DNA of 64,000 nucleotides from Paenibacillus caseinilyticus (GCF_027533645.1 NZ_JAQAGY010000003.1:62001-126000); one strand, 5' to 3'. Numbered from the stretch's first letter, positions 46,974 through 58,719 are shown. Made by a program: numbers and translations. The notes: generated from the letters alone by a model not told the origin.

Positions 46974-47273
46974 ACAAAAAAACGCCCCTGAAAACAGGGA
47001 CGATTTGCTCGCGGTACCACCCTGGTTATTGCGCAGCAGGCCTGCAGTCCGTGCAGCCTCTTGGCAATCTCCTTTAGACAAGACGATAACGGGTCTTGGG
47101 GCCGGCGGAGTTCGTCCGCGCTCCGAAATGAGCGTTCAGTCATTCTTCATCAGGAAGGCATTCGCAGCAAGGAACGGGACTCTCCGAGGTTCCTTAGCCT
47201 TCTCTCTGGCTAATGGGCTATGACTTACTGAATTTCATCTGCGCTTTGGGAAGATTTCATGTCAAGGTATTCC
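46974..47273 (-). ncRNA. T-box leader (riboswitch) of alaS
   Basis: The minus-strand leader contains the T-box core AGGGTGGTACCGCG (47010-47023) followed by a terminator stem, CGTCCCTG-TTTT-CAGGGGCG, and a T run. Upstream are stem I elements: AGAGAG, an apical GCTGCGAA, and GAAC-GCT-C, where GCT at 47131-47133 fits an alanine specifier codon. Uncharged tRNA-Ala should bind and stop termination, raising alaS expression. Confidence 0.93.
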
Positions 47274-47280
47274 TTACCAA

Positions 47281-47310
47281 AGTATACCCGCCCTGGGGCA
47301 GGCATGTCAA
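47281..47310 (-). promoter_or_regulatory. alaS promoter
   Basis: On the minus strand TTGACA (47305-47310), 18 bases, TATACT (47281-47286). Transcription should begin near 47273, at the start of the T-box leader. Confidence 0.85.
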
Positions 47311-47393
47311 CTTGGGACCCCCTCCGGTCCGGCGGACAGCCGTGCCGCCTCTCCCCGTCTTAGGCCAAGACCGGCCTCCAATGAGCCCATGGC

Positions 47394-47675
47394 TTACTTC
47401 CAGGTCATCGTCGTAACGAGCCGGTGTTTGAACAAGCTGAGTATAAAATCCAGATAGTAATCCTTGCGGACGATCCACTGATACTCCTCGTGATCGTGCG
47501 CATAGAACAGCACATCCGTGATCACGTCGTTCTCATTGAATTCGTCGCGGATCCGCTTCACCGCTTTCTCGAGTTCCGCATCCGGGCGGTGCATCTTCAT
47601 CCGGAATTCGATATCCTGGCCCGTCGCATCCTCCTCGATGGTGAGCAGCTCTGGGTTGTATTCATAGCGAAGCAT
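47394..47675 (-). CDS. Conserved hypothetical protein before the alaS leader
   Basis: 93 residues, cytoplasmic. Sequence begins 'MLRYEYNPELLTIEED' and contains an 'RKDYYLDFILSLFKH' C-terminal helix. The central part is a charged alpha/beta mix. I do not recognise a family; similar small proteins are common next to the YrrI transporter in Paenibacillus relatives, from memory only. A good GGAGG site lies seven bases before the ATG. No membrane segment or metal motif is seen. Confidence 0.75.
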   Translation of the reverse strand: MLRYEYNPELLTIEEDATGQDIEFRMKMHRPDAELEKAVKRIRDEFNENDVITDVLFYAHDHEEYQWIVRKDYYLDFILSLFKHRLVTTMTWK

Positions 47676-47887
47676 GGAACTGCCTCCTTACCGTTCTGCA
47701 TCAAAAATCGCATTCGCTTACATGACGGCCCGCTAGGTCAGGCCCGCCTTCCTTACTAACTATCTCATAGGAAGGTACGCCTTGGCAATCACCGGACGCC
47801 GATCTCTCGCTGACCGCTGCCTCACATACCGAAGAAGAGCGCTGCACAGGACAGGCTCTTCCGCAGGCAGACCGTACTTCCGCGCTC

Positions 47888-48961
47888 TCAGGTTGGCGTA
47901 CGGCGGTGGATGTAATAGGTGAACACATGCTGCAGGATCACTTTCATTACGGCAAAGAACGGCACAGCCAAGATCAGGCCCGCAATCCCGGCGATCTCCC
48001 CGCCAACAAGCAGCGCGAATATGATGAAGAGCGGATGCATCTTAAGCGAGCGTCCGACAACCTGCGGAGAAATGACATTGCCCTCGAGGATCTGGCAGGC
48101 CGTATTGACGAGAATGACGAAGAGCAGCATTTTGACTGAGATGGTGGAAGCCACGATCAACGCGGGGGCCGCCCCGAGGAACGGACCGAGGTACGGAATG
48201 ATGTTGAATACCGCCACCACGCAGGCAAGAAGCAGCGCATAAGGCATGCCGATCAGCCAGTAGCCGACATAAGCGAGCAGCCCTACGATCATGCACACTG
48301 TGAACTGCCCCCGGATGTAGTTGCCGAGCGCGGTATCGATATCCATCAGCATCGAGACGATTTCCTTGCGGTGATGGCGGGGCACGATCGCCAGCGTCGT
48401 TTTCTCCAGCAGTTGAAAATCCTTGAGAATGTAGAACGCCACGAACGGTATGATGAAGATGAGAAACAGCGTGTTGATCGTGCTCCCGATGGAATTGATG
48501 TAATTCGCAATCGCCAGCGAGACGCCGTTCTCCAGCTTCGAGAGAGATTGGTTGATCCCGGTCCGCACGCTGTCCGGCAGGAACTGCAGGTCGTTCATAT
48601 TCTCTACCACGCTCTGCGCTTTGAACGCCACATCCGGCATATGCTCATTGAGCTCGGCAAGCTGGCGCACGAACATCGGAATGACATTCATCAGCACGAC
48701 GGTCGTCGAGGTGATGAAGACCGCGTAGATCAGCAGGACGGCGATGGTCCTCGGCACCTTCCTTGCCCCGAGCAGGGTCACTACGGGATTGAGCACATAG
48801 GAGATGATCATCGCGATGATGAACGGCGTCAGAATCTCCTGCAAAAACTGATAAATCCCTACAAACAAAGGACGCAGCTGCTGCAGCATGAAAAGAATGA
48901 TCAAGGCGAGCAGCATATAAACCATCCCGAGCAGCAGACTGTTCTTCGTAAAACGGTCCAT
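47888..48961 (-). CDS. yrrI: AI-2E family transporter (YrrI)
   Basis: 357 residues with about eight membrane segments in the AI-2E (PF01594) layout: two segments at the start, a helical outside or cytoplasmic region (about 100-160), and the second block with 'GLLAYVGYWLIGMPYALLLA' and 'IPYLGPFLGAAPALIVAS', a hallmark loop. The end 'GGEIAGIAGLILAVPFFAV' is also typical. Members export AI-2 or act as Na+/H+ antiporters; which applies here is unknown. Bacillus subtilis has the homologue yrrI beside alaS, which supports the annotation. GGGAGGG precedes the ATG. Confidence 0.92.
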   Translation of the reverse strand: MDRFTKNSLLLGMVYMLLALIILFMLQQLRPLFVGIYQFLQEILTPFIIAMIISYVLNPVVTLLGARKVPRTIAVLLIYAVFITSTTVVLMNVIPMFVRQLAELNEHMPDVAFKAQSVVENMNDLQFLPDSVRTGINQSLSKLENGVSLAIANYINSIGSTINTLFLIFIIPFVAFYILKDFQLLEKTTLAIVPRHHRKEIVSMLMDIDTALGNYIRGQFTVCMIVGLLAYVGYWLIGMPYALLLACVVAVFNIIPYLGPFLGAAPALIVASTISVKMLLFVILVNTACQILEGNVISPQVVGRSLKMHPLFIIFALLVGGEIAGIAGLILAVPFFAVMKVILQHVFTYYIHRRTPT

Positions 48962-49232
48962 CCTCGCCCTCCCTTATCTATTAAAAAGTCTGCGCTCTCC
49001 GGGCTGCTCGCACAGTGCCGGATACGGTCATCGCCATCTATTGGGTAAGCCTCTGCACCGGCTCATCGATCAAGCAAGCGTGCGGCACGGATTCCCTTAA
49101 AACTTCACCGCCTGTTACAGTATATGTAAGAGTTCTCCCGCTTAATCCTCCGGCCCGTCCGCGTCCCCTATCCTACATAAGCCGCCATGACCACGAATAC
49201 AATGAAGGAGTAAGCCTTCGCCGCAAACTGAA
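48962..49232. other. Intergenic region without a gene
   Basis: Between the AI-2E transporter and the terminator of the zinc-ribbon gene. It should hold the promoter for the transporter. I see no coding frame or structured RNA in it. Confidence 0.45.
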
Positions 49233-49278
49233 AAACACCGCTCCCGCGAAGCCCGGAGGCCTGCGTCAGAAGCGGTGT
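49233..49278 (-). terminator. Terminator after the zinc-ribbon gene
   Basis: ACACCGCT and AGCGGTGT form the outer stem around a further GC-rich inner hairpin; on the minus strand TTTTT follows. Confidence 0.8.
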
Positions 49279-49309
49279 CGATGACCGGAAGCCCTGAGCG
49301 GGTCCGGCA

Positions 49310-49507
49310 TTAATTCGCGTGAACTTGCGGCATTTCTTCTTCAAAGAACAAATCATCCAGAGAGCTGAGCGTGCCGTCCTCTTCCACTTGGAAGACCGAC
49401 ATTTTCTCTCCGTTCACGGTCAATTCGATAAAGCAGCCCCAGCAGTAAAACTGATGGGAACCGATCTTGCCGATATCTTTGGAATTGCAATTTGGACAAC
49501 GTAGCAT
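49310..49507 (-). CDS. Small zinc-ribbon protein
   Basis: 65 residues from the ATG at 49507, after AGGGTGA. Two C-x-x-C pairs ('MLRCPNCNSKDIG' and 'FYCWGCFIEL') form a zinc ribbon, followed by an acidic tail ('DDLFFEEEMPQV'). The function is unknown; a nucleic-acid or protein-binding role is likely. It starts 10 bases after the PRC-barrel gene, so both probably share a transcript. Confidence 0.8.
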   Translation of the reverse strand: MLRCPNCNSKDIGKIGSHQFYCWGCFIELTVNGEKMSVFQVEEDGTLSSLDDLFFEEEMPQVHAN

Positions 49508-49517
49508 CGGTATCACC

Positions 49518-50039
49518 CTATTCTTCTTTTGATTCGAAGATTTCTTGTAATGTATCGCTTGCATGGACGGGAACAATGAGTACATCTTCCCCGGCTTTCA
49601 CCGGATCCGGAAGCGGCAGCCACTTGCGCCCTTCTCTTAAGTCCGTCAGGAAACCCTCGCTAAGCTCGTAACCTATTACCTTTATACCCTGATCCGCTCC
49701 GAGATAAACATCCTCGACAACCCCCAGCTGCCGGCCGTTCGCCGTCAGGACGGGGATCCCCTTCACCTTGCCGTCCCCGCAGAGCAGACTGCGGTAAGGC
49801 ACTTCGTCCGGCAGCAGCTGCACGACGTCCCCGCATGGGATCATGACCGCGTCCTCGCCGAAGGCTGCGACATCCTCGGCCCGGATGCACATCGGATCGG
49901 AGTACCAGTGCTTCGTCTCCAGCAGGAGCATCCGCACCTGCCACTGATCATCCAGCAGGAGGTCTTTGACTTCGCCGGTCTGCTTCCCGGATTCGAGGCA
50001 CATGACCGGCAGACCGATGACATCGCGCGCTCTTCTCAA
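49518..50039 (-). CDS. yrrD: PRC-barrel domain protein (YrrD)
   Basis: 173 residues with two PRC-barrel domains. 'ARDVIGLPVMCLESGKQTGEV' (split) opens the first (about 3-75) and 'GIPVLTANGRQLGVVEDVYLG' the second (about 93-165). Such domains bind RNA or proteins, as in RimM. Bacillus subtilis has yrrD in the same neighbourhood. The exact role is unknown. It lies 96 bases after the cysteine desulfurase gene. Confidence 0.88.
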   Translation of the reverse strand: MRRARDVIGLPVMCLESGKQTGEVKDLLLDDQWQVRMLLLETKHWYSDPMCIRAEDVAAFGEDAVMIPCGDVVQLLPDEVPYRSLLCGDGKVKGIPVLTANGRQLGVVEDVYLGADQGIKVIGYELSEGFLTDLREGRKWLPLPDPVKAGEDVLIVPVHASDTLQEIFESKEE

Positions 50040-50135
50040 GACTCGCTCACTCCTCTATCTAGCTGTGATTCCACGGAGCGGGAGGAGCGGATGCGTCCTG
50101 GCCTGGAACGCGCGGGCCCGGCACCGGTCCGGCAG

Positions 50136-51287
50136 CTAGGCCTGTCTGCGCAGACGGGTTACGATCCTCTCTACCTGCTCCGCCGCGGCTGCGACCTGCG
50201 CTTCGTCGTTGGTACGTCCGAAGCTGAAGCGGACGGCCGAAGCCGTGACCTCCTCGGGCAGCCCCATGCTGCGCAGTACGTGGGATACTTCCAGAGAACC
50301 GGAAGTGCACGCGGAGCCGCTGGCCGCCGCAACCCCCGCCATATCCAGATTCATCAGCAGGCTCTCGGTCGATACCCCGGGAAAGCTGACATTCAGGATG
50401 TGCGGGAGCCTCTCGCTCTCGTGGCCGTTGACGACATAGCCGCCGGGACCGAGACGGCGACCGAACTCCATTACCATTTCTTGACGTAGTTTTTCCAACT
50501 TTTGTTGCATTTCATACCTTGCGCCCTCAAAAATCTTCACCGCTTCTGCAAACCCGACGATGCCCGCCGTATTCTCCGTGCCGGCACGGCGCTTGCGCTC
50601 TTGAGAGCCGCCGTACAGCAGCGGAGCCACACGGGCGGTCCTTGCTATATATAATGCACCAGTCCCCTTGGGACCGCTGAGCTTATGCGCGGAAAAACTC
50701 ATGAAATCGACAGGAAGGCTGCCAAGATCGATGGGAACATGCCCGAGCGCCTGAACGGCGTCGACATGGAACAAGATCCCCTTCTCTCTGGCCAGGGCAC
50801 CGATCTCCTGGACAGGCTGCAGCGTGCCGACCTCGTTATTCGCGTACATGACGCTGATGAGGATGGTGTCCGGGCGCACGGCCGCTTCCACATCGCGGAC
50901 CGACACCCGGCCGGCCGTGTCGACGGGCAAGTAAGTCACCTCGTAGCCGAACTTCTCCAGACGTTCGCACGCATGCAGCACCGCGTGGTGCTCGATCTGA
51001 GTCGTAATGATATGGCGCCCCCGGCCGGAGGCCGCTTCCGCCGCACCAAAGATCGCGGTATTGTCGCTCTCCGTGCCGCTTCCGGTGAACACCAGCTCCG
51101 CCGGTGAACAGCCGATGAAAGCGCTGATCCGATCCCGGGCCGCATTCAGGGCCGCGCGGGCATCCCTGCCTGCGCGGTGCGTACTGGATGCGTTACCAAA
51201 ATATTCCGACAAATAGGGCAGCATGCGCTCCACCACCTCCGGGTGGACGGGAGTTGTGGCCGCATGGTCCAAATAGATAGGATTCAA
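50136..51287 (-). CDS. yrvO: Cysteine desulfurase (YrvO/IscS type)
   Basis: 383 residues, class V aminotransferase fold. The start 'IYLDHAATTPVHPEVVERML' (split) and the PLP lysine in 'SFSAHKLSGPKGTGA' (about 199-213) are clear. The active cysteine lies in 'GSACTSGSLEVSHVL', in a longer loop as in group I enzymes. It takes sulfur from cysteine and hands it to MnmA for tRNA 2-thiouridine. In Bacillus yrvO precedes mnmA; here mnmA is nearby but divergent. The start is probably TTG. cymR lies 35 bases upstream. Confidence 0.93.
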   Translation of the reverse strand: MNPIYLDHAATTPVHPEVVERMLPYLSEYFGNASSTHRAGRDARAALNAARDRISAFIGCSPAELVFTGSGTESDNTAIFGAAEAASGRGRHIITTQIEHHAVLHACERLEKFGYEVTYLPVDTAGRVSVRDVEAAVRPDTILISVMYANNEVGTLQPVQEIGALAREKGILFHVDAVQALGHVPIDLGSLPVDFMSFSAHKLSGPKGTGALYIARTARVAPLLYGGSQERKRRAGTENTAGIVGFAEAVKIFEGARYEMQQKLEKLRQEMVMEFGRRLGPGGYVVNGHESERLPHILNVSFPGVSTESLLMNLDMAGVAAASGSACTSGSLEVSHVLRSMGLPEEVTASAVRFSFGRTNDEAQVAAAAEQVERIVTRLRRQA

Positions 51288-51322
51288 GTCAAGTCACCGC
51301 ATTCTCGTGAAAATTCGCAGGG

Positions 51323-51742
51323 TCAGATATAGAACATATAGTTGTCGCCGCTGCCCTCATCCTTGAAGTTAATGAGATCGCCCAAAGTCGTCGAATCCAG
51401 CACTTCGGCGATGCCGTCGCGGATCCGCATCCAGAGGTGTCTCTTCGCCGGATCGTCCTCTTCGGTGAAGTCTACCGGAGAGATCGGACCTTCGAGCACC
51501 CGGATCACATCCCCTGCGGAGATTTCTTCCGGGGCTTTTGACAGAATATAGCCGCCATATGCGCCGCGGATGCTTTTCACCAGTCCTGCGTTGCGCAGAG
51601 GGGCGACCAATTGCTCCAGGTAGTGCTCCGAGAGCTGATGCTTTTCCGCGATGCTTTTGAGTGAGGTAGGGCCTTCTCCGAACTTCGTCGCCAGCTCCAT
51701 CATGATGGTTAGCCCGTAGCGGCCTTTGGTGGAAATCTTCAA
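51323..51742 (-). CDS. cymR: Rrf2-family regulator CymR
   Basis: 139 residues with an N-terminal winged helix ('MKISTKGRYGLTIMMELA', then 'SLKSIAEKHQLSEHYLEQLV'). It lacks the three Fe-S cysteines of IscR, matching CymR, the cysteine-metabolism repressor that works with CysK. The gene is in front of the desulfurase gene, as in Bacillus. A TTG after AGGTG appears to be the start. Likely autoregulated along with yrvO. Confidence 0.9.
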   Translation of the reverse strand: MKISTKGRYGLTIMMELATKFGEGPTSLKSIAEKHQLSEHYLEQLVAPLRNAGLVKSIRGAYGGYILSKAPEEISAGDVIRVLEGPISPVDFTEEDDPAKRHLWMRIRDGIAEVLDSTTLGDLINFKDEGSGDNYMFYI

Positions 51743-51906
51743 TTCAAAGCACCTCGTTTTGGATTCAAAAAGTGCAGGTTCTTTACCAGCCGCCAGGTGG
51801 CGCCGGACAAAAACCCGCCTCGAACGGATTCATCGGAGAACGACCGGCTGTGCCGGAACTTTCCCAACAATCCATACATTAGTGTATCGTTTCTATGGTA
51901 ACATAA

Positions 51907-53166
<1,260 letters not shown>

Positions 53167-53250
53167 GCGCGAGGAGCGCCCAAGCCAATGTGCAGGCTGG
53201 TTGAGGCATAGATTATGCTTCCCGGCAGATGGCCGGCTGCGTATAGGACA

Positions 53251-53277
53251 CCATGAACGAGCTCTGCGAGTTCATGG
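53251..53277. repeat. Inverted repeat after mnmA
   Basis: CCATGAAC, 11 bases, GTTCATGG. It lies just before the main terminator. No T run follows. It may be an extra transcript-end hairpin. Confidence 0.6.
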
Positions 53278-53293
53278 TTCTGCAAAGGGCAAC

Positions 53294-53344
53294 CCAAAAG
53301 GACAAAGCAAGCAGCTACGCGCTGCCGGCTTTGTCCTTTTTGGA
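53294..53344. terminator. Bidirectional terminator between mnmA and the CNNM gene
   Basis: AAAAGGACAAAGC pairs with GCTTTGTCCTTTT across a GC-rich loop, giving A and T tracts on both flanks. It can serve mnmA on the plus strand and the convergent CNNM/CorC gene on the minus strand. Confidence 0.85.
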
Positions 53345-53534
53345 TTCGGGGAGGCCCGCGCCCGGCGGCGGCGGTACGGCGGGGGTGGTACGGCGGGGGC
53401 AAGCGACGCCGATCCACGCTTTCTCTGGAGCAGACGGCCAGCGAATGCCGTCCTGCGCAGCTCCTTTTTGCCAGCCCTCAGCCCCGCTCGTGACCGATCC
53501 GCCGGGTCATGCCTCTCGTGCGCAAGCTCCCTCC

Positions 53535-54872
53535 TCATCCCCGGCCTGACAGCGGCGGCTCCCGGTTGTCCCTCGCGCGCCGCTTCACCAGGATGCGGGT
53601 GATGCGCAGGTGGTCCATCTCCTCAATCAGGAACTCGGCCTTCTCGTTCCAATTGATGCTCTGGTGCTTCTTCGGCGGCATCTCCACCTGGGAGTAGATC
53701 CACCCGCCGATCGTATCGAAGTTGTCGGACTCGATGTTCAGCCCGAAATAAGAATTCACCTCTTCGATCAGCAGCCGGCCGTCGATCGAATACGTCTCCT
53801 CGTCCCTCCGCTCGATCTGCGGCTGCTCCTCGTCGAATTCGTCCTGGATCTCTCCGACAATCTCTTCGATAATGTCCTCGAAGGTCACAAGCCCCGAGGT
53901 GCCCCCGTATTCGTCGATGAGCAGCGCCATCTGGGACTTCATCTTCTGCATGAGCTTCAGCAGCGCGCTGATCTGCATCGACTCGGGCACCTTCAGGATC
54001 GGACGCATGACACGCTGCAGGTCCGGCGCCTCCCCGTCCGCCTTCAGCAGGTCTTTGATATGCACGAACCCGATCACGCTGTCTTTGTCGGGGTCGCAGA
54101 CCGGGTAGCGGGTATGCATCTCGCTGACCGCGATCCGCTTGTTCTCCTCATACGAGCGGAAGGCATACAGGCAGACCATCTCCGTGCGGGGGATCATAAT
54201 CTCCCGGGCATGCGTATCCGCAAAATCGAATATATTGTCCATCAGCGTCATCTCCGCCGCATCGATATGGCCGCTCCGGGAGCTCTCCTTCATCAGCACA
54301 CGAATCTCGTCTTCCGTATGGGCGGAGGAATGCCGGTCCGAGGACCGAATGCCCGCGAGGCGGAGCATCGCGCCGGAAGCCCCGTTCAGGAACCAGATAA
54401 AAGGGTACATGAGCTTGTAGAAGCCGGCCAGCGGGACCGCCGAGAGCAGCGTAACCTGCTCCGGTTTGCGGATCGCATAGGTTTTGGGGAACTGCTCGCC
54501 CAGCGTAATGTGGAATACCGTAATCAGTGTGAAAGCGATCACAAACGAGACGGTCTGCATCACCGGCTGCGGCAGGCCAAGCGGCGCAAATAAGGGCTCT
54601 AGCACAGAAGCCACAACAGGCTCGCCGAGCCACCCGAGACCGAGCGACGTCAGCGTAATGCCAAGCTGGCAGGCGGACAGATAGGCATCCAGATTGCCGA
54701 CCACCCCCTGCGCGAACCGGGCCCTGCGAGAGCCGGTTCCAGCCAGAATCTCGAGCCGCGAGGATGATACTTTCACCATGGCAAACTCGGCAGCAACGAA
54801 GAAACCGTTCAACAACACCAGAAGAAGCACCAAACTCATGTCGGTCACGAGCATCAGAGGATCGCTACTCAC
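53535..54872 (-). CDS. CNNM/CorC-family magnesium or cobalt efflux protein
   Basis: 445 residues. The DUF21 membrane domain spans about 10-190 with 'LLNGFFVAAEFAMVKVSSSR' (split) and 'LTSLGLGWLGEP'. Two CBS domains follow (about 215-335, 'MIPRTEMVCLYAF' and 'MRPILKVPESMQISALL'), then a CorC_HlyC domain (about 350-435, 'IGGWIYSQVEMPPKKHQSI'). Such proteins export Mg2+ and are often mislabelled hemolysins. The start looks like GTG overlapping the stop of a doubtful small frame upstream. It converges on mnmA. Confidence 0.92.
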   Translation of the reverse strand: MSSDPLMLVTDMSLVLLLVLLNGFFVAAEFAMVKVSSSRLEILAGTGSRRARFAQGVVGNLDAYLSACQLGITLTSLGLGWLGEPVVASVLEPLFAPLGLPQPVMQTVSFVIAFTLITVFHITLGEQFPKTYAIRKPEQVTLLSAVPLAGFYKLMYPFIWFLNGASGAMLRLAGIRSSDRHSSAHTEDEIRVLMKESSRSGHIDAAEMTLMDNIFDFADTHAREIMIPRTEMVCLYAFRSYEENKRIAVSEMHTRYPVCDPDKDSVIGFVHIKDLLKADGEAPDLQRVMRPILKVPESMQISALLKLMQKMKSQMALLIDEYGGTSGLVTFEDIIEEIVGEIQDEFDEEQPQIERRDEETYSIDGRLLIEEVNSYFGLNIESDNFDTIGGWIYSQVEMPPKKHQSINWNEKAEFLIEEMDHLRITRILVKRRARDNREPPLSGRG

Positions 54873-55083
54873 CCATTACCACCCATCCGCCGGGAGCGGG
54901 CGGACAGGCACACCTCCCCCCGGCTTTACCAGATTTTAACGCTTCGGCGGCGATGCCAAGGACTATTCCCGCAGCAGTATTAATACAATATAAGCGCGAA
55001 CCTTGTTCCAATATGCCTGTTTTCGCACAATTAGGACAAAGTCCGGCTTGTATCCCACCAATTGAAACACCCCAAAACCGCAA
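54865..55083 (-). CDS. Doubtful small cysteine-containing ORF
   Basis: 72 codons. The core 'IQAGLCPNCAKTGILEQG' has one C-x-x-C pair and looks protein-like. Against it, the only ATG lies inside the terminator of the arabinofuranosidase gene, and no good ribosome binding site is seen. In its favour, its stop overlaps the start of the CNNM gene by eight bases, as in coupled genes. I keep it as an unproven candidate. Confidence 0.25.
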   Translation of the reverse strand: MRFWGVSIGGIQAGLCPNCAKTGILEQGSRLYCINTAAGIVLGIAAEALKSGKAGGRCACPPAPGGWVVMGE

Positions 55084-55102
55084 TGGCGGCTTTGGGGTGT
55101 TC
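55066..55102 (-). terminator. Terminator after the arabinofuranosidase gene
   Basis: ACACCCCAAA and TTTGGGGTGT form a long stem around a GCC/GGC inner pair. T runs are short, so its strength is uncertain. It sits about 45 bases after the stop. Confidence 0.7.
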
Positions 55103-55146
55103 TTGCGTTCCCTGCTTATGCGTTCATCAAGTGAGCTGAGCTTGGC

Positions 55147-56713
<1,567 letters not shown>

Positions 56714-56863
56714 AATATTATTATTTACACCTAGGGACTGTCAACCTAAATTTCATATAAATATAAACTTCTTTAAATTTCTATAGAGTGAAGCCCCTTC
56801 CCTGCTTCTCCAGCCCAAAAAGCAAATAAGCGTCCGGAAGCCCGAACGGTATTCTATAATAAC
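56714..56863. other. AT-rich intergenic stretch
   Basis: Continues the likely promoter of abfA on the minus strand, then runs to the rarA terminator. No gene seen; the 73-codon minus-strand frame here has no recognisable content. Confidence 0.45.
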
Positions 56864-56891
56864 TAAAAAACCGTCCGGTTGTCCGGACGGT
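56864..56891 (-). terminator. Terminator downstream of rarA
   Basis: ACCGTCCGG-TTGT-CCGGACGGT followed on the minus strand by TTTTTT. It is about 205 bases after the rarA stop with no gene between. Confidence 0.85.
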
Positions 56892-57097
56892 CTAGGTATC
56901 CTTATTGCATTATGCTCAGCTTTTTCTCGTGAACAGCGAAGCTCATTCCGCCCGTAAGGTCCGCGAAGAATCACGGACGTCTATTCAGTCCATCGTGCCC
57001 GCACCCTCGCTGTCCGCGGCGTGTTCACCCACCGCCTACAGAGACGTCGGGGTTGTTCCTGAGAGTGACGGTGACGGAGGGAACCTCCCGCGGCCTT

Positions 57098-58414
57098 CTA
57101 CTTGCGCGGGCCCCCATGGCGCTTCTCCTGGTTCTGCCGGATCTTGTCCTCCATGCCCTGGTTCGTCGCCTCGTAGAACCGGGCGGTGCGGATCGCATCG
57201 GGAAGATACTGCTGCTCGACATAGTGATTCGGGAAGTTATGGGGATACTGGTACCCCTTGTGTCCGAGCTTCTCTGCCCCCGCGTAATGACCGTCACGCA
57301 GATGCAGGGGCACCTCGGCGCTGCGCAGCCGCTCGATGGCCTGGCCCACCCGGCCGAGCGCCTGGGGGATCGCATCGGACTTCGGGCTCTCCACCGCGAA
57401 CAGAATGGCCTGGGCTACCACATATTTTGATTCGGGCCAGCCGATCTTATGGTAGGCGTCCATGGCCGTGACCGCCTGCACCATCGCCTGCGGGTTCGCG
57501 AGCCCAATGTCCTCGCTGCACATGACGATCAGCCGGCGCAAGAACGTCATGGGGTCCATGCCGAGCTGCTCCACGGCGTAGACGAACCAGAACAGCGCCG
57601 CGTCGCTCGAGCCCCGCAGGCTCTTGTGGAAGGCTGAGAGAACGTCGTACTGCGTGGACTCGTCCGCCTTCAGGGTCGGCCTGCGGATCGACTCCTCCGC
57701 CACCTCGAGCGTGATGCGGATCGTGCCGTCCTGCTCGGGAGGCGTCGTTAAGGCCGCCAGTTCCAGTGCATTGAGCGCCCGCCGGATATCCCCGCCGGCC
57801 ATCTTGGACAAGTGATCCAGCGCCTCTTCTTCCGCCTGGATGGGCAGGAACCCGAGCCCACGCTCCGAGTCGGCGAGGGCCCGCCGCATCGCCAGCAGCG
57901 AGTGCTCATGCGTAAGCGACTGGAGCTGGAACAGCGTCGAACGCGATAGAAGCGCCCCGTTCACATGGTGGAACGGGTTCTCCGTCGTCGCGCCGATGAA
58001 GATAATGATACCCTGCTCGACCGCCGGCAGCAGGGCGTCCTGCCTGGACGTGTTGAAGCGGTGCACCTCGTCCAGGAACAGAATGGTCTTCTTGCCGTAG
58101 AGCGAACGGTTCTGCTTCGCCTGGTCGATGACCTCCCGCACGTCCTTCACCCCGGCATCCACCGCATTCAACTTCACGAAGATGCCCGAGGTACGGTTAG
58201 AGATAATGCCGGCCAAGGTCGTCTTCCCCGTTCCCGGCGGGCCGTAGAGGAGAATCGAGGTCACCTGATCCGCTTCGATCGCCCGTCGCAGCAGCTTGCC
58301 GGGACCGACGATCTGCTCTTGCCCGATATATTCTTCCAGTGTGCGGGGACGCATCCGGTCGGCCAGCAGCCGGCCTTCCGGGCTCTGTTCCGCCGCCATG
58401 GTAAATAAGTCCAT
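57098..58414 (-). CDS. rarA: Replication-associated recombination protein RarA (YrvN)
   Basis: 438 residues of the MgsA/WRNIP1 clamp-loader-like AAA+ family. Near the start 'MRPRTLEEYIGQEQIVGPG' is followed by Walker A 'LYGPPGTGKTTLAG', Walker B 'TILFLDEVHRFN' and sensor 1 'IGATTENP'. The C-terminal tetramer domain contains 'RVGQAIERLRSAEVPLHLRD' (split) and 'YQYPHNFPNHYVEQQYLP'. It acts at stalled replication forks. Gene order hisS-aspS-tcdA-rarA matches Bacillus (yrvM-yrvN). Confidence 0.96.
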   Translation of the reverse strand: MDLFTMAAEQSPEGRLLADRMRPRTLEEYIGQEQIVGPGKLLRRAIEADQVTSILLYGPPGTGKTTLAGIISNRTSGIFVKLNAVDAGVKDVREVIDQAKQNRSLYGKKTILFLDEVHRFNTSRQDALLPAVEQGIIIFIGATTENPFHHVNGALLSRSTLFQLQSLTHEHSLLAMRRALADSERGLGFLPIQAEEEALDHLSKMAGGDIRRALNALELAALTTPPEQDGTIRITLEVAEESIRRPTLKADESTQYDVLSAFHKSLRGSSDAALFWFVYAVEQLGMDPMTFLRRLIVMCSEDIGLANPQAMVQAVTAMDAYHKIGWPESKYVVAQAILFAVESPKSDAIPQALGRVGQAIERLRSAEVPLHLRDGHYAGAEKLGHKGYQYPHNFPNHYVEQQYLPDAIRTARFYEATNQGMEDKIRQNQEKRHGGPRK

Positions 58415-58526
58415 CGTTATTCACAACCTTATCCGCTTGGGATTCATGAGATGCTTCATGGAATATTCGGGGCGCCGCCGCAGCAACGGGTGTGTGCAGC
58501 CGTGTGTATCTTCCACCCCTTCCTCC

Positions 58527-58554
58527 ATTATAAGCCCCCGCCTGCAGATTACAA
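58527..58554 (-). promoter_or_regulatory. rarA promoter
   Basis: On the minus strand TTGTAA (58549-58554), 16 bases, TATAAT (58527-58532). The leader would be about 105 bases long. The rest of the 360-base gap between rarA and tcdA holds no recognisable gene. Confidence 0.65.
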
Positions 58555-58687
58555 CGTGCAGCCCCAGGAGCGCCTCTGCGGGGGGGCATCAGAGCATCTT
58601 GCCTGCAGCGGCTGGACCGCGCATCGCACTCTCTCCTACGATGAATCATCGCCGCATTCCCTCCGGCGCCCCGCGAGCCTACGTCAA

Positions 58688-58719
58688 ACACCCCGCCGTC
58701 CAGAGGACGGCAGGGTGTT
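58688..58719 (-). terminator. Hairpins after tcdA
   Basis: AACACCC-C-GCCGTCC pairs with GGACGGC-A-GGGTGTT. A second GC-rich hairpin with one mismatch lies closer to the stop (58734-58763). The T run is short, so one or both may act together as the operon end. Confidence 0.65.

Noticed and set aside
44039-47077. 1012-codon plus-strand ORF
   Set aside because: It is antisense to ireB, alaS and the T-box leader; a codon-bias effect.
47701-47928. Minus-strand 75-codon ORF before the AI-2E gene end
   Set aside because: It overlaps the end of the transporter gene, has no ribosome binding site and no recognisable content.
56753-56974. Minus-strand 73-codon ORF
   Set aside because: It runs through the rarA terminator hairpin and has no known features.
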